From NCBI GenBank assembly GCA_964591605.1, contig CAZQEN010000006.1, positions 1 to 48,312 on the forward strand: 48,312 bases of DNA, in the 5' to 3' direction. The position numbers and the translations under genes are program-made. Shown one piece after another: positions 24,362 through 32,662 of the stretch. This DNA is from CAYLLT01 sp964591605 (lineage in GTDB: Bacteria; Planctomycetota; Phycisphaerae; UBA1845; PWPN01). Each line of letters begins with the position of its first letter. Position 1 is the first letter of the stretch. The notes under the pieces were generated by a model. It was given only the letters and a program-made list of their open reading frames with translations, was not told the DNA's origin and searched no databases.

Positions 24362-26071
24362 TCAGCCCCGGTGCACGAGCTGGAGCGTGGCGAGCGTGCT
24401 GATGGCGAGGGCTTCCTGCAGGTCGGCGAGTTCGACGTGCTCGGCGTCGCTGTGGGCGAGTTCGAGCCTTCCGGCGCCGAAAACGGCCACGGGGTAGCCC
24501 TTGTGGTGGTAAATACGGGCATCACAACTCGTAGTCCATGCCGTGGGCGGACCGAGGCGGCGTCCGACGGCCGCACAGGCATTGAGCAGGGCTGACATCG
24601 GCGCACTTTCGACGGGTTGGGCGTAGGCGTCGTTGTGGAGACGCTCGAAGGTCATGCGGACCATGCTGCCGTCAAAGCGCCGCCCGCGGAGCCTGCAGTA
24701 TTTCCGCACCGCGTCGGTGGCGGCCTCGACCAGACGCGTCTGGATGTGCGGCATCGTGTGGGAGGGGGTAAAACCCTGGCCGCCCTCCAGGACGATGGTC
24801 TGCTGCGGGTCACCTTCGGGGGCGTCGGCCAGGCGGCCGTAGGCCTGAATGTTGGGGAACTTATAGGAGTTCTTCAGCAACGCCCCGAAGAGCAAGGCGG
24901 TCTTCGTGATGGCGTTGTCGCACTCGCGTACGACGGCCATGTGCCCGCTCCGGCCGTGGACATCGACGCGGACCCGCTGACCCTCCGTGGACGGCAGCAC
25001 CTTGACCTCGAAATGCGTCCTGACCTTCGGCTCGCCGGACTCATCCGGCTCCCGGGTCTTGTCTCCGTAGCGGTTGCAGTATTCGACCAGGGCTTCCTCG
25101 AGGTATTGCGTGAGCTTCATCGCGAGCCGGTCGGGATTCGCGTTGGTGTACGCGATGATCTCGATGCCGACGTGATCGCAGACGCTGCCGGGGTGCTCGC
25201 CGTACGGACCCAGCACGCCGGGATTGCTCTGGACGTGCTCGATGCCGAAGCCGGGATGGTTGGTCTCGCGCTGGATCTTGCGGCCCTCCGCCTCGAGAGC
25301 CAGCACGACGAACGGGAACAACTCGACGGCCGTCATCCCCTCGTTTCGCCCCACCGACAGTTCGCACCGGTAATACACACAGCCGCGATGCGCGCAGTAT
25401 GGGACCAGATCGCTCGAATCGTGCATCAATACGGGCAGGCCGAAATAGCGCGGGTCCGATGCGGCCGCCACGGAGCCATTACCCCCGATCTCCTCATCGA
25501 GCACAAACTGGTAAAGGCGGGGTAGCAGGCGCACGTCTGTGAACCGGGCCTCGATTTCGCGAAGGAGCCGCATCTGCTCGACCAGCACGACCACCTGCGC
25601 CTTATTGTCGCAGGCGCCGCGTCCATACACGCGGTCTCCTTCGACACGGGCGTCGAACCAGGGCGGAACGACATCGATATGGGCGTGCAGAATGACGGCG
25701 GGGCGCGCCCCGCCCGCCGTGCCGAGCGTCACGAAGAGATTGCCGCGGCCGCGATAGATCTGCTCAGGGGGCGGCGGAGCCTGGCCGGGGGTCATGGCAT
25801 AGCCGGGCAGGCTGTAATCGGGATCCGTATGGATGCCGGGCGGCAAAGGGACGGCTTCCATCTGCGCTGCGCCCCCGCTCGCTTCGTCGATCAGACGGCG
25901 CAGGCGGTCGAAGAATGCCTGCTCGCGCTGCGCGGTGGCGGCCAGATCGCGATCGGGCGCGGTGTTCAGGCGGACGAGATCAACCAATGCGGCCCGCATT
26001 CGCTCCCGGCAGGCCGCATCCCGGGCGCGCTCGCGTACGAACTCGATGACCGCGGGATCCAGAGGGTTCAT
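24362..26071 (-). CDS. M20 family metallopeptidase
   Basis: A 569-residue zinc-dependent peptidase of the M20 family (ArgE/DapE/CPG2). Metal ligands and catalytic residues are intact: H131 and D133 in HAHIDVV, D155 in GRGACDNK, the catalytic E193 with E194 in LDEEIGGNG, D218 in MHDSSD and a late His in LAHSDAEH. At 569 residues it is longer than most members; extra sequence sits before the first ligand and in the dimerisation domain. The substrate, usually an N-acyl amino acid or a dipeptide, cannot be read off. A strong AGGAG ribosome-binding site sits seven bases before ATG 26071. It follows the DUF547 gene by ten bases, so the two are probably co-transcribed. Confidence 0.9.
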   Translation of the reverse strand: MNPLDPAVIEFVRERARDAACRERMRAALVDLVRLNTAPDRDLAATAQREQAFFDRLRRLIDEASGGAAQMEAVPLPPGIHTDPDYSLPGYAMTPGQAPPPPEQIYRGRGNLFVTLGTAGGARPAVILHAHIDVVPPWFDARVEGDRVYGRGACDNKAQVVVLVEQMRLLREIEARFTDVRLLPRLYQFVLDEEIGGNGSVAAASDPRYFGLPVLMHDSSDLVPYCAHRGCVYYRCELSVGRNEGMTAVELFPFVVLALEAEGRKIQRETNHPGFGIEHVQSNPGVLGPYGEHPGSVCDHVGIEIIAYTNANPDRLAMKLTQYLEEALVEYCNRYGDKTREPDESGEPKVRTHFEVKVLPSTEGQRVRVDVHGRSGHMAVVRECDNAITKTALLFGALLKNSYKFPNIQAYGRLADAPEGDPQQTIVLEGGQGFTPSHTMPHIQTRLVEAATDAVRKYCRLRGRRFDGSMVRMTFERLHNDAYAQPVESAPMSALLNACAAVGRRLGPPTAWTTSCDARIYHHKGYPVAVFGAGRLELAHSDAEHVELADLQEALAISTLATLQLVHRG

Positions 26072-26081
26072 GAAACTCCTT

Positions 26082-26963
26082 TTACTCGTCTGTCGACTCC
26101 GCCCGGCTCGCCGGAGCGCCGGCCGATGCGTCATTGAGAGTACGATCGAACGGCATCTCGCGAAACTGGTATCCGACCGCGCCCTGCAGGGCCCGCCGCT
26201 GCTCCGGTGACGCCAACTCCAGCAGCACGTTGAACAGGAACGCGGTCGCGACGCGCCGGCGGGTCCGCCAGTACGCCAGGAATGCCTCCTGCCGACGGAG
26301 CACCTCCTGCCAGACCAGGATCGATTTGCTGCTATGGTCTATGCGGAGGATGCGGGGGTTGTCGAGCTCGCGGGCGGCGGCTTCCGAGAGCTGCTGCTCG
26401 AGGATGTTCGCACGCAGGGGCCGGTCCTCCAGCCGCGGCATCCCCAACGCGGCCGCGCTCATCGTGAAGAGGACGCGCACATCGCCCGCACTCACCTTGA
26501 GCACCTGCTCCTCCATCGCGGCCAGGTTGCGGGTGCGGCCGTCCACCGAGAAGGTGTGGCTGAACTCCAGCGGCGGAAGCGAGAGATCGTAGACCGTGCT
26601 GATCGGGTAGCTCTCGAGCACCGCCAGCAGCACGCACGCGTTGTACGCGTTGACCCAGTACGCCACGGACTGGGGCCGCGTCGAGAACTGGTCGGGGGTG
26701 AGCGCGGGGCCCGTCCTGCTGAGCAGGGCGTAATAGCGCTGCAGCACCCGGGGGTTCTGTGAGAGTTTCTGGTAGTCGACCAGCCCGTCGCGCACGTTCT
26801 GCGCCAGTACCTCTGCCCAGTCGGCGTCTGAATAGCCATAGGGAGGCGTCTGCTCGATGAGCCCCGTCGGCGGTGCGATGAGGTGCGCGGAACATCCGGC
26901 AAGCAGGCCGCACCCCAGGCACAGGGCGGCGAGCGACGGATGCGTTCGACCATGGTGCGTCAT
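26082..26963 (-). CDS. DUF547 lipoprotein
   Basis: A 293-residue lipoprotein with a DUF547 domain. Its signal peptide ends in a lipobox LAGC (residues 21-24), so it should be anchored by Cys24. The domain holds the typical DUF547 order WVNAYNACVLLAVL, then GRTRNLAAMEEQVLK and VLFTMSAAALGMPRL, and a conserved YQFREMPFD tail. The function of DUF547 is not established; members are often periplasmic. I chose ATG 26963, with GGGGGAG about nine bases before it; the upstream frame is open but lacks signal-peptide character. It leads an apparent two-gene unit with the M20 peptidase. Confidence 0.87.
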   Translation of the reverse strand: MTHHGRTHPSLAALCLGCGLLAGCSAHLIAPPTGLIEQTPPYGYSDADWAEVLAQNVRDGLVDYQKLSQNPRVLQRYYALLSRTGPALTPDQFSTRPQSVAYWVNAYNACVLLAVLESYPISTVYDLSLPPLEFSHTFSVDGRTRNLAAMEEQVLKVSAGDVRVLFTMSAAALGMPRLEDRPLRANILEQQLSEAAARELDNPRILRIDHSSKSILVWQEVLRRQEAFLAYWRTRRRVATAFLFNVLLELASPEQRRALQGAVGYQFREMPFDRTLNDASAGAPASRAESTDE

Positions 26964-27129
26964 GCCGGAAGTCTCCCCCGGTGCGGGGCGGAATTGTACG
27001 GCAGGATGCACGCTTGAGCTACCGCCGGACATGGCGAGTGCCGGTGGCCTGCGGGCGGACGGGCGGGAGCATCGGTCACCGAGGCTGAGGCGGGCGGGGC
27101 CTGCCACGGGCTGCCTGGGACGGGCGCAT

Positions 27130-27193
27130 AAAAAACCCGAGGCAGTGCCGTCTGGCCGGGGTGAACCAGACGGTCTTGGGGGATGCCTCGGGT
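27130..27193 (-). ncRNA. Candidate short RNA or attenuator hairpin
   Basis: On the minus strand a nearly all-stem RNA is encoded. CCCGAGGCA (27192-27184) pairs with TGCCTCGGG (27144-27136). Inside, CCGTCTGG (27173-27166) pairs with CCAGACGG (27155-27148), and six T follow at 27135-27130. That is the form of an intrinsic terminator. A sigma70-like promoter just upstream puts the transcription start on the base before the first stem base, giving an RNA of about 64 nt. It could be a small RNA or an attenuator for the lipoprotein gene 167 bases further on. It is the main feature of the 365-base spacer 26964-27328. Confidence 0.55.
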
Positions 27194-27199
27194 GCGCGT

Positions 27200-27229
27200 A
27201 TCTTAGCAACGCGCGTGCAGGTAAAGCAA
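27200..27229 (-). promoter_or_regulatory. Candidate promoter of short RNA
   Basis: On the minus strand TTGCTT (27229-27224) and TAAGAT (27205-27200) are separated by 18 bases. The predicted start is an A at 27193, immediately before the first stem of the hairpin. The order of promoter, stem and U-run is self-consistent, but no expression evidence is available. Confidence 0.45.
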
Positions 27230-27328
27230 CCCCTTAATCGCAATTAAGTTTGCCGATTTCTCAGTTTATCGATTCTTTTACACAGGTCGGGGGCGCCCTG
27301 TTTGGGTTTTGGGAGGTTCTGGGCTAGA

Positions 27329-28750
27329 ATGCCCGGCTACGTGGTTCGGAGGCCCTCACGGTTGGACCCGGAAATCAAAGTCGCATTTGTCGCGCTGGGG
27401 TGCGCCAAAAACCTCGTCGATTCGGAGAAGATGCTCGGGCAACTGGCCGAGGCCGGTGCCGCCCTGACGTCGGACGAATCCGACGCCGATGTCATCGTGA
27501 TCAACACCTGCGGTTTCCTGGCCGCATCCCGTACAGAGGCCCATGAGGCCATCCGGCAGGCCGTCCGGCAGAAACGCCGGGGGGCTTGCCGCCGGGTCGT
27601 CGTGGCAGGCTGCCTGGTCCAGCGGGACGGAGAAAAGCTGCTTGAGGACGTTCCCGGAATCGATGCCCTGGTCGGCGTCCACGAGCGGGATGACATCGTC
27701 CGGGCGGCCCTGAACCTGCCCCGCCAGGGCCGGCGCCCGCGTAAGTCCCGGCCACAGCCGGACCTGTATCTGGGCGACTACCACCCCTACGTGGCCCTGG
27801 ACACGGCCCGGCTCCGCCTGACCCCCCGCCATTATGCCTATCTGCGGATCAGCGAGGGCTGTAATCAGAAGTGCACCTTTTGCACAATTCCGTCAATTCG
27901 GGGGCCCATGCACTGCAAGCCCGTGGACGTGATCAAGGCGGAGGCCCAGGAGCTCATCGCCGACGGGGCCGTCGAGCTTAATCTCATCGGGCAGGATACG
28001 ACGAGCTACGGGCAGGATATCGGCTATGGTCCAGGGCTGGCGGGCCTGCTCCGCGAGCTCAACCAGCTCGACGGGGCGCGCTGGATCCGGCTGCTCTATG
28101 TGTATCCGACCGATTTCACGGACGAAATGATCGGCACCATCGCCGGGTGCGACCGGATCGTCAAGTACATCGATATCCCGCTGCAGCACATCAACGACCG
28201 GATTCTGAAGGCGATGCACCGTCGCGTCACCCGGAAACAGACCGAGAGCCTGTTGCAGAAGCTGCGGGACCGTATCCCGGGGGTAGCCATCCGGACCACG
28301 CTGATCGCCGGCTTTCCGGGGGAGACGGAGGCCGAGTTCGACGAATTGCTCGATTTTGTCCGCTCGTTCGGTTTCTCGGCCCTGGGCGTGTTCCCCTACT
28401 CGCTCGAACCGGATACGCCGGCCGGCCGCATGAAGGACCAGTTGCCCGAGGAGCTCAAGCAGGCCCGCGCGGACGCGATCATGCAGGTCCAGCAGGAGGT
28501 CGCTTTCCGCCAGGCGGCGTCGAGAAGCGGCGAGCTGATGGAAGTCCTCGTGGAGTCGAAGGTGGCCGATGGACAGTACGCGGGTCGACACGCCGGGCAG
28601 GCGCCGGAAGTCGACTCGGTCACCTATCTGCCTGCCCAGAAGCTGGAGCCCGGCCATTTCGTGCGTGCGATCGTCCAGGGTTCGCAGGACTATGATTTGA
28701 TCGCCCGCCCTACCGAGGCTATCTTGCCTGTCTTGACAGCGACAGCCTGA
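27329..28750 (+). CDS. rimO: Ribosomal protein S12 methylthiotransferase RimO
   Basis: A 473-residue radical-SAM enzyme that adds a methylthio group to an Asp of ribosomal protein S12. The N-terminal UPF0004 domain supplies three cluster Cys (LGCAKNLVDSE, NTCGF and AGCLVQRDG); the radical-SAM Cys triad is in CNQKCTFC, followed by PSIRGPM; and a TRAM domain with VLVESKVADGQYAGR ends it. The S12-type rather than tRNA-type motif order favours RimO over MiaB. I chose ATG 27329, with GGAGG 12 bases upstream. A GTG at 27341 is also possible, because the hexamers TTGGGT (27302-27307) and TAGAAT (27325-27330) would form a promoter overlapping the ATG. Confidence 0.93.
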   Translation: MPGYVVRRPSRLDPEIKVAFVALGCAKNLVDSEKMLGQLAEAGAALTSDESDADVIVINTCGFLAASRTEAHEAIRQAVRQKRRGACRRVVVAGCLVQRDGEKLLEDVPGIDALVGVHERDDIVRAALNLPRQGRRPRKSRPQPDLYLGDYHPYVALDTARLRLTPRHYAYLRISEGCNQKCTFCTIPSIRGPMHCKPVDVIKAEAQELIADGAVELNLIGQDTTSYGQDIGYGPGLAGLLRELNQLDGARWIRLLYVYPTDFTDEMIGTIAGCDRIVKYIDIPLQHINDRILKAMHRRVTRKQTESLLQKLRDRIPGVAIRTTLIAGFPGETEAEFDELLDFVRSFGFSALGVFPYSLEPDTPAGRMKDQLPEELKQARADAIMQVQQEVAFRQAASRSGELMEVLVESKVADGQYAGRHAGQAPEVDSVTYLPAQKLEPGHFVRAIVQGSQDYDLIARPTEAILPVLTATA

Positions 28751-28801
28751 CCGACTTTGTCTGGGTGCGAGCCATGACCGGCCGCGGTCTGCGACGGTGG
28801 C

Positions 28802-29416
28802 ATGAAGATCAACCTCCCCAATCAGATCACGATCGGCCGGCTGGTGATGTCGGTCATCTTCTTCGCCTGCCTGGCACAGTTCGATGTCAAGCACCAGCCG
28901 GTCCGCGTCTGGATGCTGGATCTGTCGGCCACCCTGTTCCTGCTGGCGGCCCTGAGTGATGTGCTCGACGGGTATCTGGCCCGCAAGCACAACCAGGTCA
29001 CCTCGTTCGGAAGAATCGTGGACCCGTTTGTCGATAAGATCCTGGTGATCGGGGCGTATACGTTCCTGGCGGGTGACGGCTTCTCGGACGGCCTGGTGAA
29101 GATCAGCGGCGTTTCGGCCTGGATGGTCGTGGTCATCCTGGCGCGCGAGCTGCTGGTGACGAGCCTGCGCGCGGTGACGGAAGGTTCGGGCGGTTCGTTC
29201 GCCGCCAATGTGTACGGCAAGGCGAAGATGGCGGTACAGTCGACGACGGTGGTATGGCTTCTGCTGACGATGGCGCATCCGGAGGGGCTGGCCTTTTTCG
29301 CGCAGTTTAACACGTTTCTGGTGTACCTGACCGTGACCGTCACGTTCCTTTCGATGATTCCCTACGTGCTTCTTGCCCGGGGCTTCCTGGCGCAGACATC
29401 GGTGTCGCCGTCATGA
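28802..29416 (+). CDS. pgsA: CDP-diacylglycerol--glycerol-3-phosphate 3-phosphatidyltransferase
   Basis: A 204-residue membrane enzyme that makes phosphatidylglycerophosphate from CDP-diacylglycerol. The CDP-alcohol phosphotransferase motif is visible across residues 51-78 as SDVLDGYLARK, then FGRIVDPFVDK. Four or five transmembrane helices surround it, and the first begins close to NLPNQITIGRL. The gene starts 51 bases after rimO and overlaps pgpA by four bases (ATGA), so PG phosphate and its phosphatase are made together. No unusual feature. Confidence 0.94.
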   Translation: MKINLPNQITIGRLVMSVIFFACLAQFDVKHQPVRVWMLDLSATLFLLAALSDVLDGYLARKHNQVTSFGRIVDPFVDKILVIGAYTFLAGDGFSDGLVKISGVSAWMVVVILARELLVTSLRAVTEGSGGSFAANVYGKAKMAVQSTTVVWLLLTMAHPEGLAFFAQFNTFLVYLTVTVTFLSMIPYVLLARGFLAQTSVSPS

Positions 29417-29949
29417 GCGAGACGGGATCGCCTGCGAGCCGGTCGCCGCTTCGCTGCGTGCTCGTGAGCGGGCTGGGCATGGGGTACATGCCGGTCGCGT
29501 CGGGGACGTTCGGCTCCGCGGCGGCCATCGCGATCTCGCTGCTGGCCTGGGGGGTGTTTTCGGCGCTGGGATGGAACCCGGTCGGGCTGAACGTCGTGTG
29601 GGTGGCGCTGGCCCTGCTCGCTTCGGCCGGCTGCGTGGCGTGGGGGCGGTGGGCGTGCGCGTACTATGCGGACCGCTGCCGCAAGCCAGGGGACCCGGGA
29701 CACGTGGTGCTCGATGAGTTCGCCGGGCAGTGGGTGGCGCTGCTGGGCCTGCCGATGGTCGCCTGGAAGCAGGCGCTGGCAGTGCTGGCGGTTCAGTTCT
29801 TCCTCTTCCGCTTCTTCGACGTGCTCAAGGCGCCGCCGGCGCGGCAGCTCGAGCGGCTGCCGCATGGCTGGGGGATTCTGCTGGATGACGTGGCGGCGGG
29901 CGTGTGCGCGAACATCGTGGGGCAAGTGGTTTTTAGAGTGATCGCATGA
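29413..29949 (+). CDS. pgpA: Phosphatidylglycerophosphatase A
   Basis: A 178-residue membrane phosphatase that turns phosphatidylglycerophosphate into phosphatidylglycerol. The family hallmarks are GMGYMPVASGTFGSAAA near residues 22-38 and a second block VLDEFAGQWVALLG (about 98-111) holding the acidic catalytic residues. Four hydrophobic helices are seen. It overlaps pgsA by ATGA at 29413 and overlaps uppP by ATGA at 29946, so all three are a coupled operon for envelope lipid synthesis. Confidence 0.93.
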   Translation: MSETGSPASRSPLRCVLVSGLGMGYMPVASGTFGSAAAIAISLLAWGVFSALGWNPVGLNVVWVALALLASAGCVAWGRWACAYYADRCRKPGDPGHVVLDEFAGQWVALLGLPMVAWKQALAVLAVQFFLFRFFDVLKAPPARQLERLPHGWGILLDDVAAGVCANIVGQVVFRVIA

Positions 29950-30872
29950 CCGACCCGCTTCGAGCCGTCATTCTGGGGATCGTCGAAGGCATCACCGAGT
30001 TTCTGCCCATTTCGAGCACGGGGCACATGATTCTGGCGGCGCAGTGGCTGGGGATTGCGGAGGGGGATCCGTTCTGGTCGGGGACGTTCGACATCTTCAT
30101 TCAGATCGGGGCGATTCTGGCCGTCGTCGTGTATTTCTGGCGGCGACTGCTGGGGCTGGTGATGATCCGGCCGGGCCCAACACCAACGGAGCATCCCGTT
30201 CAGGACGCGGCCGTCGATCCGCCGACCACCGCCAGTGACGGCGCGGCCGTCGCGACGATGCCGTACGTTGCCCGGCAGGTTCGGGCGGCGCCCTGGTACG
30301 AGCATATCCTCGTCAAGCTGTTTGTCGCGTTTCTGCCCGCGGCGGTGGTGGGTCTGGCCGCGTCCGACCTGATCGAGCGCTACCTGAAGAACTCGGCGGT
30401 CGTCGCGTGGGCTCTGATCCTCGGCGGCGTGGCCATCGTCATCATTGAAAAAACCATGGGGGGCCGCCGGTACGCCGATGCGGGAACGATCCCGCTGCGG
30501 GTGGCGCTGCTGATCGGCGTGGCCCAGTGCCTCTCAATGGTTCCCGGCACGTCGCGCTCGGCGGCGACGATCATGGGGGCGCTGCTGCTGGGTCTGACGC
30601 ACGCGGCGGCGGCGGAGTTTTCGTTTTTCCTGGCGATTCCCACGATGTTCGCGGCCGGGGGTTATTCGCTGCTCAAGCACCTCCACGAGATCCGGCCCGA
30701 GCAGTTCTCGCTCCTGGGCCTGGGCTTTTTCGTGGCGTTCGTGGTCGCCCTGCTGGTGGTGGCCGCGTTCATGCGGTTCATCCAGACGCACAAGTTCACG
30801 TCGTTTGCGATTTACCGAATCGTGCTGGGCGGGGTTGTGCTTCTGGCGATCCGCAGCGGTTTCGTACCCTGA
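29946..30872 (+). CDS. uppP: Undecaprenyl-diphosphatase
   Basis: A 308-residue membrane enzyme that recycles undecaprenyl diphosphate, the lipid carrier for peptidoglycan and other cell-wall polymers. The two active-site motifs are GITEFLPISSTGHM (residues about 16-29) and PGTSRSAATIMGAL (about 199-212). The loop around residues 79-118 is Pro/Ala-rich and longer than usual. Helices are spread over the full length. It is the last gene of the pgsA-pgpA-uppP run and converges with the hydrogenase operon. Confidence 0.94.
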   Translation: MTDPLRAVILGIVEGITEFLPISSTGHMILAAQWLGIAEGDPFWSGTFDIFIQIGAILAVVVYFWRRLLGLVMIRPGPTPTEHPVQDAAVDPPTTASDGAAVATMPYVARQVRAAPWYEHILVKLFVAFLPAAVVGLAASDLIERYLKNSAVVAWALILGGVAIVIIEKTMGGRRYADAGTIPLRVALLIGVAQCLSMVPGTSRSAATIMGALLLGLTHAAAAEFSFFLAIPTMFAAGGYSLLKHLHEIRPEQFSLLGLGFFVAFVVALLVVAAFMRFIQTHKFTSFAIYRIVLGGVVLLAIRSGFVP

Positions 30873-30977
30873 GCGGGCGGCGGGGATTCGCGCAGAGACG
30901 CGCAAGAAGCGCACATGTGGTTCCGGGCCTCTTCTTTCGCCCCTGCCGGGGCTTGGGGAGGGAAGACACTCCCATTT

Positions 30978-30997
30978 CCCACGGCTGACGCCGTGGG
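30978..30997. terminator. Palindrome between convergent genes
   Basis: CCCACGGC at 30978-30985 pairs exactly with GCCGTGGG at 30990-30997 around loop TGAC. It lies between the ends of uppP and hoxH, which converge, so it may act as a bidirectional terminator despite lacking an adjacent T-run. Such CACGGC-x4-GCCGTG palindromes are also a common dispersed repeat class. Confidence 0.45.
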
Positions 30998-31012
30998 CTA
31001 CCGTCTTTCGCC

Positions 31013-31093
31013 GCTCCGCGGCCGGTGCAGGCAGCCCTCGCTCCGCGGCTGGTCCAGGCAACGCCCGCTTCGCGGCAGGCACAGGGCGCTGTC
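31013..31093. repeat. Three tandem 27-bp repeats
   Basis: Three imperfect copies of a 27-bp unit run head to tail at 31013-31039, 31040-31066 and 31067-31093, each opening GCTCCGCGG or GCTTCGCGG. The period is exact. They lie in the short convergent spacer between uppP and hoxH with no start codon context, so I see no gene. They are not CRISPR repeats: copies are contiguous, without spacers. Confidence 0.7.
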
Positions 31094-31159
31094 ATTGCAC
31101 GGCTGATGCGCTTTGCCCGCCTGCTGCGGGATAGACGCTCCTTCGCCAGGGGGGCGGCG

Positions 31160-32578
31160 TCAGCGCCGCAGCGACGAAATCGGGCCGCGGCGGTCGGAAA
31201 TGATGATTTCGAGCGGCATCTGTCCGACGGCGTGGGTCGAGCAGGACAGGCATGGGTCGTACGCGCGGATCGCCGCTTCCACGCGGTTGAGCATGCCCTC
31301 CCTGACCTGCGGCCCCTTGACGTACTGGCGGGCCACCTCCTCGACCGCCCGGCTCATCGCATAGTTGTTGTTGCCGGTGGCGACGATGAGGTTCACCTTG
31401 TCGATGGTGCCGTCTTCGTTGACCCAGTAATGGTGCCAGAGCGTCCCCCGCGGCGCCTCGATGGCGCCGACGCCCTCCGACCGCGACAGGCGGGCGTTCA
31501 CGCGGAGGTCTCGGGAGGTGATTTCGGGGTCGTCGAGCAGTTGCTCGGCGTGCTCGACGGCATAGAGCAGCTCGATCAGGCGGGCGTAGTGATAATAGAG
31601 CGAACCGTGCACCGGCATGGCGTCCTGCAGGCGATGGAACACTTCGAATTCGGCCTGGGCCCGCGGCGTGGCCATCCGGGCGGCGGCGTGCACGCGGGCC
31701 AGCGGGCCCACGCGGTACGTGCCCTCGGGCCAGCCGAGCGTGCGGCAGTACGGGAACTTCAGGTACGACCAGTCTTCGACATGCTCGGCGATGTACTCGA
31801 GGTAATCGCGCCCGTCGAAGCGCTCGAGCTGGCGTCGCCCGGCGTCCACGAGCCGGATGGGGCCGTCGTAGAGCTGGAGGGCGTCGGCGTCATCGACCAT
31901 GCCCAGGTAGGCACTCTCGAACCAGGCGAAGGTCTTCATGACCTGGTCATGCTCCTGTGCCCACGCCTTCATGACGGCCAGGCCGTCCTGCACGTAGCCG
32001 AGCATTTCCTTGAAGTGCGGGCGGATGGCGTCTCGATCGGTCCCGGTGAGCGCCTTGTTGACGCCGCCGGGCAGGGCAAAGTTGGGGTGGATCCGCCGAT
32101 CGCCGACCCGGGCGATGATCTCCTGCCCGAATTTGCGCAGGCGGATGGCCTTGGTGGCCAGCTCGGGATTGGCCCCGTACACGCCCACGACATTTCGTAC
32201 CGCGGGATCGGCGTCGAAGCCCAGGAGCAGATCGGGCCCGGCCAGCTCGAAAAAGTGCATGGCGTGCGACTGGATGATCTGGCCCATGTGCATGAGCTCG
32301 CGGAGCAGCCGTGCCGGGCGGGGCGGCTCGACGCCGAGCAGTGCATCGCACGCTTTGGCCGACGCGAGGTGATGGCTCACCGGGCAGATGCCGCAGATGC
32401 GCTCCGTGATGAGCGGCATCTCGTAGTACATGCGTCCTTCGCAGAACTTCTCGAAGCCGCGGAACTCGTTGACGTGCAGCCGGGCCTGTTCGACGTCTCC
32501 CGCGTCATCGAGCTGGATCGTGACTTTCGCATGACCCTCGATCCGGGTGACGGGCTCGATGGTGAGCGTTTGACTCAT
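31160..32578 (-). CDS. hoxH: [NiFe]-hydrogenase large subunit HoxH-like
   Basis: A 472-residue catalytic subunit that binds the Ni-Fe centre and oxidises or evolves H2. Two ligand pairs are intact: RICGICPVSHH (C62, C65) and DPCLSCSTHA (C443, C446). The HoxH/group 3 context is shown by the neighbouring diaphorase genes. A 23-residue tail follows His449, which a HoxW/HycI-type peptidase normally removes; no such gene or hyp genes are in the window. I chose ATG 32578, with AGGAG eight bases before it. It is the last gene of the hydrogenase operon. Confidence 0.93.
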   Translation of the reverse strand: MSQTLTIEPVTRIEGHAKVTIQLDDAGDVEQARLHVNEFRGFEKFCEGRMYYEMPLITERICGICPVSHHLASAKACDALLGVEPPRPARLLRELMHMGQIIQSHAMHFFELAGPDLLLGFDADPAVRNVVGVYGANPELATKAIRLRKFGQEIIARVGDRRIHPNFALPGGVNKALTGTDRDAIRPHFKEMLGYVQDGLAVMKAWAQEHDQVMKTFAWFESAYLGMVDDADALQLYDGPIRLVDAGRRQLERFDGRDYLEYIAEHVEDWSYLKFPYCRTLGWPEGTYRVGPLARVHAAARMATPRAQAEFEVFHRLQDAMPVHGSLYYHYARLIELLYAVEHAEQLLDDPEITSRDLRVNARLSRSEGVGAIEAPRGTLWHHYWVNEDGTIDKVNLIVATGNNNYAMSRAVEEVARQYVKGPQVREGMLNRVEAAIRAYDPCLSCSTHAVGQMPLEIIISDRRGPISSLRR

Positions 32579-32593
32579 GGTGTGAACTCCTGT

Positions 32594-32653
32594 GATCGCC
32601 CATCGTGCGCTGCCGATTGAAAACAGAGAATCGGAAATCGACAACGGGCGATC
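32594..32653. repeat. Nested hairpin between hoxY and hoxH
   Basis: GATCGCCC at 32594-32601 pairs with GGGCGATC at 32646-32653. Inside, CCGATT at 32613-32618 pairs with AATCGG at 32629-32634. The stem-loop fills nearly the entire spacer between hoxY and hoxH. It could set different transcript stability for the two genes or be a repeat copy. Confidence 0.6.
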
Positions 32654-32662
32654 GATCATCTC

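Noticed and set aside
31013..31093. Possible CRISPR array
   Set aside because: The units are contiguous 27-mers without spacers and no cas gene is near.
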